Positions 24,791-32,995 of a stretch of 49,964 nucleotides of DNA are shown in pieces. A program made the translations under genes and the position numbers. Source of the DNA: Blautia sp. (GTDB taxonomy: Bacteria; Bacillota; Clostridia; Lachnospirales; Lachnospiraceae); assembly GCA_017475035.1 (NCBI GenBank), contig JAFVGK010000199.1:1-49964 (forward strand), read 5' to 3'. The notes under the pieces are model-generated. The model saw nothing but the letters and a program-made list of their open reading frames with translations. It ran no database searches and was not told where the DNA came from. The number at the start of each line of letters is the position of its first letter. Position 1 is the first letter of the stretch.

Positions 24791-26332
24791 TTACGGAAAC
24801 AGCAGTACTTCATTATAAAATGTTGATTTTTTCTGCAGTTCCGCGAAGAGTTTTGGAAAACCGTATTTTTCAGAGAGTGTTTCTTCTTCGGAGAATAAAT
24901 TTGTGCCGAGCCCGAGACGTTCACCTTCGATCCGGGCACCCAGCCCGCCGAGAACAGTAGGAAAGATGTCCATCGTGGTAAAAAGACGGTTGGTTTCTTT
25001 CACAGGTTCTGCCGCTGTATTGAGGAAAGCGTTATACACCTTTCGCTTCGCCTGGCCGAGATAATCGTCGTCCGTGTTCGCGCCATAGAAATGGGAATTC
25101 ATGCTTAAGTGATCCCCCGTGATTACTACCATGGTATTTTCATAGAAAGGCTGCTCCTGGAGCCAGGAGACAAAATCGCTGATCTGTGCCGATGCACAGG
25201 CCCAGACATCCGCGTATTGGCTGGTATATTTATGCGGGCACAGGTCACAGACGTATCCTTCCGGAATATGTGTGTCCACTGTCAACAGTGAAAAATTGAA
25301 GGGTTCATCCTTCGCGGCGATTTCCGTCAGCTTTTCCTTTGCGAAGGTAAAAAGCCGGGCATCTTCAAATCCCCAGAAAACGTGGTAGTCTTCGGGAATT
25401 TTATGATATGCTTTTGCCCAGTTATAGTCAAAAATCTCATAATTGCCATGAGCGGAGAAATATTTCAGCCTGCCTCCGAAAGAGAAATCAGAGCCGCACA
25501 TAAAATAATTATGATAGCCTTCCTTTTCCAGAATTTCGCCCAGTGATACGGCTCCGGGAAGGAAGGTTTCATATTTGGACATGACATTGTTGTAATGGTT
25601 GGGCAGCTTTAACGGAAGACCGCTCGTCTGTGCCACGAGTCCGGCGATGGTCCATCCGCAGCCCGGGGCGGCTGCCGCTCCTTCGATGAGCTCGGATTGG
25701 GAGAAGCTGATATTCTCTTTCGCGATCTGTGTCAGTTCAGGGGTATAGTTTGTGTTCATCAAGCCCCCGCTGGCATGGTCTGCAGAGGAGGTTTCCCCGG
25801 ATTCAATATAGATATTGATCAGATTTCTCTTTGCCTGAGGAAAGGTGATTTCTACATCTTCCGGAAAGACATATTCCTGTTCAATAAAAGAAGAACGGGT
25901 AAACTGGTTTTTCATATAGTCTGTGAAAGAAAATAACATGTCCGCTCTCAGATAAACGGAAAGCAAAGCACAGAATAATCCAAAGGCAAAGAGCCAGGCA
26001 GGAAGATGAAGCGGCAGCAGCTGTATGGAAAACAAGGGCTTATTCCTGTCTGTTTTTCTGCCGTAAAAAGAAAGAGCAAAGTGTCTGCTTCGGGGAAAGG
26101 TCATGAGAGCCAGACAGGCTAGCCAGATCAATATTGCCGGCAGTAAAGAAGTGCGCAGATAGTCGGTCAGCAGATTGGCGTCTGCGCCTTCCAGAGGCAT
26201 ATTGAGATGAAAAACGATCTCATCCATACTGACATGTCCGTAATTTGCCAGAGCCCAACGCAGGGCAAAGGCAAGGATGAGGACAATCAGCAGGAGAATG
26301 CAAAGCAGGACAGAGGTTTTTTTCTTACACAT
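24791..26332 (-). CDS. OpgB/LtaS-like phosphoglycerol transferase (sulfatase superfamily)
   Basis: A 513-residue membrane enzyme of the alkaline phosphatase superfamily. Four or five hydrophobic segments occupy the first 170 residues, then an extracytoplasmic catalytic domain follows. Motifs include IYIESGETSSADHAS with the likely nucleophile Thr, CGWTIAGLVAQTSGLPL (as in OpgB/MdoB), and VVITGDHLSMNSHFYG for metal binding. It probably transfers phosphoglycerol from phosphatidylglycerol onto a glycolipid or glycan. ATG at 26332 follows GAAGGGA; an upstream TTG start would add six residues. It is divergent from the YfhO-family gene. Confidence 0.85.
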   Translation of the reverse strand: MCKKKTSVLLCILLLIVLILAFALRWALANYGHVSMDEIVFHLNMPLEGADANLLTDYLRTSLLPAILIWLACLALMTFPRSRHFALSFYGRKTDRNKPLFSIQLLPLHLPAWLFAFGLFCALLSVYLRADMLFSFTDYMKNQFTRSSFIEQEYVFPEDVEITFPQAKRNLINIYIESGETSSADHASGGLMNTNYTPELTQIAKENISFSQSELIEGAAAAPGCGWTIAGLVAQTSGLPLKLPNHYNNVMSKYETFLPGAVSLGEILEKEGYHNYFMCGSDFSFGGRLKYFSAHGNYEIFDYNWAKAYHKIPEDYHVFWGFEDARLFTFAKEKLTEIAAKDEPFNFSLLTVDTHIPEGYVCDLCPHKYTSQYADVWACASAQISDFVSWLQEQPFYENTMVVITGDHLSMNSHFYGANTDDDYLGQAKRKVYNAFLNTAAEPVKETNRLFTTMDIFPTVLGGLGARIEGERLGLGTNLFSEEETLSEKYGFPKLFAELQKKSTFYNEVLLFP

Positions 26333-26378
26333 CGTGCAGATTCCCTTCAAAAATTAGTTTCGGAATAATAAAACATAT

Positions 26379-26403
26379 TTTTTGCACTCAAATTGTGCAA
26401 AAA
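26379..26403. promoter_or_regulatory. Dyad between divergent envelope genes
   Basis: TTTTTGCAC and GTGCAAAAA form perfect 9-bp inverted arms with a 7-base centre, 46 bases upstream of the phosphoglycerol transferase gene. It could be an operator shared with the divergent YfhO gene or a leader hairpin. Confidence 0.45.
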
Positions 26404-26510
26404 GTGTGTTATTTTGCTAATATTTTGTTAGTCACATATTGCGTTCCTTAGTTTACCTCATTTTTCTTTCTTTCGCAATGGAAAACAATGGTGAGATATG
26501 ATATTATTAT

Positions 26511-26538
26511 GATTCAGGCGACAAAAGGTCGTGAAAAA
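26511..26538 (+). repeat. R2 repeat, short left-end copy
   Basis: The first 20 bases are identical to 49826-49845 (GATTCAGGCGACAAAAGG and on), then the sequence departs. It is a truncated R2 immediately upstream of the YfhO-family gene. Confidence 0.75.
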
Positions 26539-26563
26539 ATAAACCGGGAGTATCGATTGATCC

Positions 26564-29239
26564 ATGGAAAAAAATAAAGGTTATGATTTTAAGGCATGGT
26601 TCGTGCGCAACCGCTTTCTGTTAGCGGCGTTTTTTATCAGTGCCGCGATTGTGACGCTGACATACATCGTCAAAGGCGTGTATCCATTTAAAAACGAAAC
26701 CGTGCTGCGGGTTGACCTGTATCATCAGTACGCACCCTACATCGAGGAGCTGCACAGCCGGATCCTCCGGGGAAGAAGCCTGCTCTACAGCTGGGAGGGA
26801 GGACTGGGCAAGGATTTTGTGGCGCAGATGGCTTATTATACCACTTCCCCGCTGAATCTGCTCATGTTTTTCTTCTCTGAGAAGCATCTGCCGGAGCTGA
26901 TAGCCTTGTTGATTCTTTTAAAAACCAGCCTTTGTTCCACGACCTTTACCTGGTATTTAAGATCGAGATTCAGGCGCAACGATCTGTCTATCCTGATGTT
27001 CGGCCTGCTCTTTGGCTTCTGCGCCTTCATGACCTGCTATTACTGGAATATCATGTGGCTGGATTCGGTTGTTCTCTTTCCGTTGGTTGCCCGGGGCGTG
27101 GAAGCGGATGAGGATGATTTCCGCCTGTATTATATCGCCCTGACCCTGACGATGATCGTGAACTTCTACCTGGCTGTTCTGATCTGTGTCCTGATCTCCT
27201 TATATTACCTTGCGGTAACGATAACGAGGATACCGTCTTTTCGGGAAAAAGAAAGCCGCAGGTGGTTTCTGGAAAGATCGGTCCGGTTTGGACTTGCATC
27301 GCTGCTGGCTGCCTTGACAGCGATGTTTATCCTGGCTCCGGTAGGTCAGGCGCTTTCCGCCACGGCGGTTTCTGACACCAGCTTTCCGGCTTTTAAGCTT
27401 TATCCTAATATCTATCAGCTGGTTACGAATCATTTTCTCGGGGCGCGTCCGGCAGTTCTGGCAAGGAATGAGGATCTGCCGAATATCTACTCAGGCGTTG
27501 TCACGATGATCCTGCTGCCGGCTTATTATTTTAATAAAGGAATCAGGCGGCGTGAAAAGATTCTTCTGTCTGTCATTCTGGCGTTTATGCTGGCCTGCTC
27601 CTGCATCCGTCCCTTGGATTACCTGATCCATGGCATGCATTTTCCGGCAAATCTTCCTCACCGTTTTACCTTTGTATACAGCTTCCTGCTTCTTTACATG
27701 GGATACCGGGCATATCAGCATTTAAATGAGGTAAAATACCGGTATCTGCCGATTGCCTGCGGGTTTTATCTTGCAGTGATCCTGCTCACCGAGTTTGTGA
27801 TTGTGAAAAAAGTGGAAGATATTGACCGCGTACTGTCGAATACGGATATTATCTGCAATATTGCCTGGATGGCGGTTTACCTTGTCCTGTTCTTTTTCCT
27901 TCAGAAAATGTCGGGACAAACCGGGAGGCTGTCGCAACTGCTGTCAATTCTGTTATTTGTCTGTGTTTTGGGGGAATGTATCTTTACGGACATTTCCAAT
28001 CTGGAGGATACAGGGAGCCGGGATGCCTATATCCAATATATGGACAACGCGGCAGAGGCCGTTGCTTATCTGGATGAAAAAGAGAACGGAGCGTTTTACC
28101 GGACGGAATTCCGAAGATTTACCACGATTAATGACGCATCCCTGTATCATTATCCCGGGTTTTCGCAGTTTTCATCTCTTGAGCCGGGAGGCATTTCCGG
28201 CTTTATGCAGAGCCTTGGCGTCGCGGCTACGGGAAACAGCTTCCGGTATTATGACCCGACGCCCTTGATTGATGCCATGTTTGGCCTGAAATATATCATG
28301 AATAAGGACGGGGCGCACCCCAAGGCGGAGAAGTATGTTTTTGACCGCCGGTTTGACAATGTCTGGGTATATGACAATCCACGCTGGCTGTCCTTAGGAT
28401 TCCTGGTGAATACGGATATTCTGCGATGGAAGACAAAGGATTCCCAGCCCTTTGCGGTCCAGGATGATTTTCTTGCCTGCGCGACGGGACAGAAGGAAAA
28501 GATGTTCGAGCTGATCGAACCGGATCTGGTCGATACGCAGAATATGACCGTTACGCCCATCGATTCGAAGGCGCACTTTAATTATAAAGTGGATCACCCC
28601 GAGAATCTGGCGGCGGAACCGACCGTAACGGTGGAATATACCTCGGACCGGGATCAATACCTCTATCTCTATGTGGATGCCGGAAATGCCCAGCGCTTTG
28701 TATACCGGAATAACTCGGTCAACGAGGACAGGGAATTGTCGGCAGGCAGGAGTCTGATTGATGTCGGCCATGTGACGAAGGGAGAAAAAATCTATGTAGG
28801 CTTTAAGCTTACGAAACGCGGTGCCTTTGAAAAAACCTATCGCGAGAACGGTACGGTATCCTTGTATGCAGCGAGGTATCTCGATGCGGCATACAACAAA
28901 GCCTTTCAAAAGCTTAAGGAGAATGAGTGGAAGCTGACCACGTTTACTGATACGGAAGTGACGGGAATCGTGCGGGCAGAAGAGGAAAAGATCCTGTTCA
29001 CATCGATTCCTTATATCCGGGGATGGGAGATTACGGTAGACGGAAAGAAAACCGAGAAGCTTTCGATCGGGGATGAAGGCGTGATCGGGATCCGGATTCC
29101 CGCGGGAGACCATGTGGTTACGATGACCTACAGACAGAGAATCCTGCTCCCGGCTGTGCTGCTGTCGGTGCTGGGCGTGATATTGTTTGTCTTTTTCGAA
29201 AGATGGTGCAGACGCCACCCTGCGAGAAGGGAAAACTGA
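26564..29239 (+). CDS. YfhO-family membrane glycosyltransferase
   Basis: An 891-residue multi-spanning protein of the YfhO family (GT-C-type fold). The N-terminal half has about 12-13 membrane segments and the family motif DLYHQYAPYIEELHSRI near residue 50 with an Asp-Tyr pair, followed by LLYSWEGGLGKDF. The C-terminal extracytoplasmic half is beta-rich, and a last membrane segment near 865-885 is followed by basic residues. In Listeria and Bacillus, YfhO proteins transfer sugars from a lipid carrier to lipoteichoic acid outside the membrane. Its neighbours here, an OpgB/LtaS-like enzyme and a family-2 glycosyltransferase, fit that role. The ribosome site is modest (GGGAG). Confidence 0.88.
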   Translation: MEKNKGYDFKAWFVRNRFLLAAFFISAAIVTLTYIVKGVYPFKNETVLRVDLYHQYAPYIEELHSRILRGRSLLYSWEGGLGKDFVAQMAYYTTSPLNLLMFFFSEKHLPELIALLILLKTSLCSTTFTWYLRSRFRRNDLSILMFGLLFGFCAFMTCYYWNIMWLDSVVLFPLVARGVEADEDDFRLYYIALTLTMIVNFYLAVLICVLISLYYLAVTITRIPSFREKESRRWFLERSVRFGLASLLAALTAMFILAPVGQALSATAVSDTSFPAFKLYPNIYQLVTNHFLGARPAVLARNEDLPNIYSGVVTMILLPAYYFNKGIRRREKILLSVILAFMLACSCIRPLDYLIHGMHFPANLPHRFTFVYSFLLLYMGYRAYQHLNEVKYRYLPIACGFYLAVILLTEFVIVKKVEDIDRVLSNTDIICNIAWMAVYLVLFFFLQKMSGQTGRLSQLLSILLFVCVLGECIFTDISNLEDTGSRDAYIQYMDNAAEAVAYLDEKENGAFYRTEFRRFTTINDASLYHYPGFSQFSSLEPGGISGFMQSLGVAATGNSFRYYDPTPLIDAMFGLKYIMNKDGAHPKAEKYVFDRRFDNVWVYDNPRWLSLGFLVNTDILRWKTKDSQPFAVQDDFLACATGQKEKMFELIEPDLVDTQNMTVTPIDSKAHFNYKVDHPENLAAEPTVTVEYTSDRDQYLYLYVDAGNAQRFVYRNNSVNEDRELSAGRSLIDVGHVTKGEKIYVGFKLTKRGAFEKTYRENGTVSLYAARYLDAAYNKAFQKLKENEWKLTTFTDTEVTGIVRAEEEKILFTSIPYIRGWEITVDGKKTEKLSIGDEGVIGIRIPAGDHVVTMTYRQRILLPAVLLSVLGVILFVFFERWCRRHPARREN

Positions 29240-29332
29240 CATCTCCTTACTGCGGCGACTGGCAGCAATGCAGCCTGTGCCGGATCTGCGTTGTGTTACA
29301 GCATGATTCAGCTGTAAAAATCTGCATGTATC

Positions 29333-29377
29333 TTAAAAAGGGACATATGGGAAAGAATCCCATATGTCCCTTTTTAA
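29333..29377. terminator. Bidirectional terminator
   Basis: 20-bp perfect arms (29333-29352, 29358-29377) around a 5-base loop, with A and T runs, between converging genes. Confidence 0.93.
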
Positions 29378-29397
29378 ACAATTTGGTTCGTCTGCTG

Positions 29398-30135
29398 TCA
29401 CTGCTTCAGTGCTGCATTGATTGTCCGGTTCAGCTGCCTGAAATCTTTGTAGGCGTTCTTTCCGATGTCGATGATCCGCTTCATGTTGATCGAGTTCACG
29501 CCGCCCTGACGAGGACGGAAAGTGATCGGAAGATAACGGATCCGACGATGCTTTTTGGTGAAGATGACAGACAGGAGGACATTGGAAAGAAAATAGTCCT
29601 TCGGGATGAGAGGAAGATCCCGGGCTACGGCCTCAGCCTGCATCAGGCGGAACGGAGTGTTGGCATCCTTTACCCACACGTGGAAGGTCAGAAGGAGCAC
29701 TGCACGTAGAACTTTTGTGGTCACAACCCGGCCAAAGCCATCGCCCCGGCCTTTCCGCCAGCCGATGACCATATCAAAATCCTTTCGTTTATCCCAGAAT
29801 GCTTCAAATTCATCGGGAAGTGTCTGCCCATCCCCATCTGTCTGGAAAATATATTGTGCTCCCTGAGAGAGCGCGAATTCATATCCATGCCGCACGGTGG
29901 CGCCGTGGCCATGATTTTCCCAGGTCAGGGGAATGAGTAAAGGACGGTCCAGCGCACTTTCTTTTATGATGGAAAGAGTATGATCTTTGCTTCCGTCATC
30001 AAGGACGACAAGGCGGGAAGCGCCCTGACCATTGTGGGTGGCAACAACGGGATACCAGTCAGAAATGACCTGGGCAATATTTGCTTCTTCATTATAAGCA
30101 GGGATAATAATATATAAGACATCATCCTCGTTCAA
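29398..30135 (-). CDS. Family-2 glycosyltransferase (DPM1/CsbB-like)
   Basis: A 245-residue GT-A glycosyltransferase. Nucleotide-sugar binding is seen in IIPAYNEEANIAQVI and VLDDGSKDHT, and the metal motif in QTDGDGQTLPDEF. It ends without the two C-terminal membrane helices of CsbB, so it is soluble or peripheral, like a short polyprenyl-phosphate sugar synthase. The start is TTG at 30135, seven bases after CGGAGG; no in-frame ATG fits. It probably makes a polyprenyl-phosphate sugar that the neighbouring YfhO enzyme uses outside the cell. Confidence 0.87.
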   Translation of the reverse strand: MNEDDVLYIIIPAYNEEANIAQVISDWYPVVATHNGQGASRLVVLDDGSKDHTLSIIKESALDRPLLIPLTWENHGHGATVRHGYEFALSQGAQYIFQTDGDGQTLPDEFEAFWDKRKDFDMVIGWRKGRGDGFGRVVTTKVLRAVLLLTFHVWVKDANTPFRLMQAEAVARDLPLIPKDYFLSNVLLSVIFTKKHRRIRYLPITFRPRQGGVNSINMKRIIDIGKNAYKDFRQLNRTINAALKQ

Positions 30136-30296
30136 GAAAAAAACCTCCGATTCATTTTTATAGATCTTTTCTTATCTTACCACAAATCTGTGAACTGTCT
30201 ATGACTTTTTTCTTTTCCATTCTGTTATGTTGTGATACAATACTGTCAAAGTAAATGAATGCTGTGAACATGAATCTGAAAAGGAGGAGGGTGACT

Positions 30297-32003
30297 ATGT
30301 ATCAGGATAATAAAATTTTGCTCGGCATGTCCGGGGAGGAAAAGATTTACATCTATCCGAAAATGGCAAACCGGCACGGGCTGATAGCCGGCGCGACCGG
30401 CACAGGAAAAACGGTTACGCTGAAGGTGCTGGCGGAGTCCTTCAGTGACTGCGGCGTTCCGGTCTTCCTGGCTGACGCCAAGGGAGACCTGGCAGGCATG
30501 TGCGAGCCGGGAGAGAACAGCGGCAGCGCGGCGGAACGTGTGGAAAAGATGGGACTGAACGAGCTGGGCTTTTCTTTTAAGTCTTATCCTTCTGTATTCT
30601 GGGATGTTTATCAGGAGAATGGGATTCCTCTTCGGACGACGATTTCGGAGATGGGACCGCTGCTTTTGTCCAAGATCCTTGATCTGAATGATACCCAGAG
30701 TGATATCATGACCGTGATTTTCAAGATTGCCGATGACGAAGGCCTTCTTCTGGTCGACACCAAGGATCTGAAGGCAATGATCTCTTATGTCGGGGAAAAT
30801 GCCAAGGATTATTCCCTGCAGTATGGAAATATCGCCAGACAAAGCCTCGCGGCAATCACCCGCTCCATCGTTGCTTTAGAGGCGGAAGGCGCTGACATGT
30901 TTTTCCAGGAGCGTGCGCTGGATATCCGGGACTGGCTGGCAACGGACAATAACGGACGCGGCCTGATCCATATTCTGGACTGCCAGAAGCTGATGCAGAA
31001 TCCCAATATGTATTCGACCTTCATGCTCTGGATGCTGTCAGAGCTGTATGAGACCTTGCCGGAGGCCGGAGATCTGGAGAAACCGAGGATCATCTTCTTC
31101 TTTGACGAAGCGCATATGCTGTTTGATCATGCGTCCAAGAATCTTCTTACCAAAGTGGAACAGGTAGTCAAACTGATCCGCTCCAAGGGGGTAGGGATTT
31201 TCTTTATTACACAAAATCCCTCCGATATCCCCGATGGTGTGCTTGGACAGCTTGGCAACAAGGTACAGCATGCCCTTCATGCCTATACTCCTAAAGAGCA
31301 GAAAGCCGCGAAGGCTGCTTCCGAATCCTTCCGCGCGAATGGAGCCTTCGATACCTATGAAGCTTTGATCAATCTTGGAATTGGTCAGGCGCTTGTGTCT
31401 GTCCTGGATGAAAACGGGATTCCGACTGTCGTCCAGCAGGCGAAGATTTTGCCGCCTCAGAGCCTGATGGGAGCACTGGATGATGAAGTCCGTCAGACAA
31501 AGATCCGGCAGAGCAGTCTGTATGTCAAATATTCAGAAAGCTATGATCCGGATTCCGCCTATGAGTTCCTTACCAGAAAAGCGGAAGACCTGGCAGCGGA
31601 ACTGGAGGCTCTGAAACAGGCGCAGGAGGAAGAAAAGGAGAGGAAGAAGGCGGAAGCGGCAGCCCTGAAAGCACAGCAGGCTGCGGAAGCAGCGGCTTTG
31701 AAGGAACAGCAGAAGGCGGAAGCGGCAGCCCTGAAGGCTCAGCAGGCAGCGGAGGCTGCTGCCGCAAAAGAGAGAGAAAGAGAACTCAAAGCTCTCGAAA
31801 AGGAACAGGCAGCCAAGGAAAAAGCTTTGCAGAATGAGATCAAAAAGGTCGGTTCCAGTGCCCTGGGAACGGTTGGACGTCAGGTGGGAAATGCCATCGG
31901 ACAGACTCTGGGCGGATCCTTTGGCAAGCAGATAGGCGGAAATGTAGGGGCTTCCCTGGGAAGAGGTATTTTAAATACCTTGTTTAACCTGAAGGGAAAA
32001 TAA
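30297..32003 (+). CDS. HerA-like ATPase (DUF853 family)
   Basis: A 568-residue P-loop ATPase of the HerA/VirB4-like DUF853 family. Walker A is AGATGTGKT at residues 31-39 and Walker B is FFFDEAHM near 265. A conserved LADAKGDLAGM segment and FFITQNPSDIPD follow the family. After about residue 430 comes a long Ala/Glu/Lys/Gln coiled coil with a 22-residue repeat encoded by a 66-bp DNA repeat, then a Gly-rich amphipathic tail (VGNAIGQTLGGSFGKQIGG). The ATG at 30297 follows AAGGAGGAGG; the earlier frame start at 30255 has no ribosome site. Its cellular role is not known. Confidence 0.9.
   Translation: MYQDNKILLGMSGEEKIYIYPKMANRHGLIAGATGTGKTVTLKVLAESFSDCGVPVFLADAKGDLAGMCEPGENSGSAAERVEKMGLNELGFSFKSYPSVFWDVYQENGIPLRTTISEMGPLLLSKILDLNDTQSDIMTVIFKIADDEGLLLVDTKDLKAMISYVGENAKDYSLQYGNIARQSLAAITRSIVALEAEGADMFFQERALDIRDWLATDNNGRGLIHILDCQKLMQNPNMYSTFMLWMLSELYETLPEAGDLEKPRIIFFFDEAHMLFDHASKNLLTKVEQVVKLIRSKGVGIFFITQNPSDIPDGVLGQLGNKVQHALHAYTPKEQKAAKAASESFRANGAFDTYEALINLGIGQALVSVLDENGIPTVVQQAKILPPQSLMGALDDEVRQTKIRQSSLYVKYSESYDPDSAYEFLTRKAEDLAAELEALKQAQEEEKERKKAEAAALKAQQAAEAAALKEQQKAEAAALKAQQAAEAAAAKERERELKALEKEQAAKEKALQNEIKKVGSSALGTVGRQVGNAIGQTLGGSFGKQIGGNVGASLGRGILNTLFNLKGK
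31647..31756 (+). repeat. 66-bp tandem coding repeat in the HerA-like gene
   Basis: Two copies of a segment coding for KAEAAALKAQQAAEAAA-like helix, offset by 66 bases (31647 and 31713), with an intervening diverged unit. It extends the coiled coil by 22 residues per copy and may vary in length between strains. Confidence 0.75.
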
Positions 32004-32042
32004 AGCGCTTTCATATAACGATCACTACGAAAGGATGTTCTG

Positions 32043-32845
32043 ATGACGGATCAGTTTTCCCGGACAGAGCTTTTGCTTGGAACAGCCGGGATGGAGAAAT
32101 TGCGCGGCAGCCATGTCGCCGTATTCGGAATCGGCGGAGTCGGCGGTTATGTGACCGAAGCTTTAGCCAGAAGCGGAATTGGTACCCTGACTCTGGTAGA
32201 CGCCGACAAGGTCAGCCTTACAAATCTGAACAGGCAGATTATCGCTACCCATAAGACAATCGGGAGAAGCAAGGTAGAAGCGGCAAGGAGAGAATTCTGG
32301 AAATCAATCCGGAAGCTGTCATTTATCCTTATGAAGTTTTCTATGGGCCACAGAACGCAGACCGGTTTGATTTCAGCGAATATGATTATGTGGTGGATGC
32401 GATCGACACGGTAACGGGTAAGCTTGAGCTGATCTGTCAGGCAAAGAAAGCGGGGGTTCCCGTGATCAGTTCCATGGGGGCCGGTAATAAGCTGGATCCG
32501 ACAGCGTTCTGCGTGGCGGATATTTATGAAACCTCTGTTTGTCCCCTTGCGAGAGTGATGCGCCGGGAACTGAAAAAAAGAGGCATCGAAAGCCTGAAAG
32601 TAGTCTATTCAAAAGAAAAACCGATTGTTCCGAAGAAGAAAATCACTGCCCGGGATGAAGCGGCTCTGATCGAAGCGGAAAGCGGAGGAAAGGAAGAAAG
32701 GATCCTGCAGGAAGCTTCAGAGAAACTGGATGAAGGCCCGGCAAAGCTGGTACCGGGAAGCAATGCCTTTGTTCCGTCAGCTGCGGGGCTGATTATCGCC
32801 GGTGAGATCATCTGTGATCTCACCGGCAGCCGGCCGGAATATTAA
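32043..32845 (+). pseudogene. tRNA threonylcarbamoyladenosine dehydratase (TcdA), frameshifted
   Basis: A ThiF/MoeB-family enzyme that cyclises t6A in tRNA. The first frame (32043-32414) has the ATP-binding VFGIGGVGGYV and the NLNRQI motif. At about 32287-32292 one base appears to be missing: in the original frame the protein turns to unrelated sequence, while the next frame continues RILEINPEAVIYPYEVFYG and on through VDAIDTVTGKLELI and the Cys segment SVCPLARVMRRELKKRGI to 32845. Restoring one G would give about 268 residues, the usual length. It may be a real mutation or a sequencing error. The 3' part alone has no ribosome site. Confidence 0.85.
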
Positions 32846-32900
32846 GGGGCGAATCCCGGATAAGCGGCATCTTTCTGAAGTAAATTTGTGCGCATACTAT

Positions 32901-32960
32901 GATTGCATCGACAAAAGCCTGATTCTGCGGACCGCTCATTTTTGCACTGCCTTTTGTCGA
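32901..32960 (-). repeat. Inverted composite of R2 and R3 repeat ends
   Basis: Bases 32901-32926 are the exact reverse complement of 172-197 (the right half of R3). Bases 32908-32917 and 32951-32960 are perfect 10-bp inverted arms (TCGACAAAAG/CTTTTGTCGA), and the inside contains the R2 word TGCAAAAATGAGC. The whole is a compact, MITE-like 53-bp palindromic element in the leader of the DUF2079 gene. Confidence 0.8.
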
Positions 32961-32995
32961 CTGAAACATACAAAAAGACCATACGATTTGAGAAA

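Noticed and set aside
32903-32995. N-terminal extension of the DUF2079 protein
   Set aside because: These 31 residues are encoded by the palindromic repeat and have no ribosome site.
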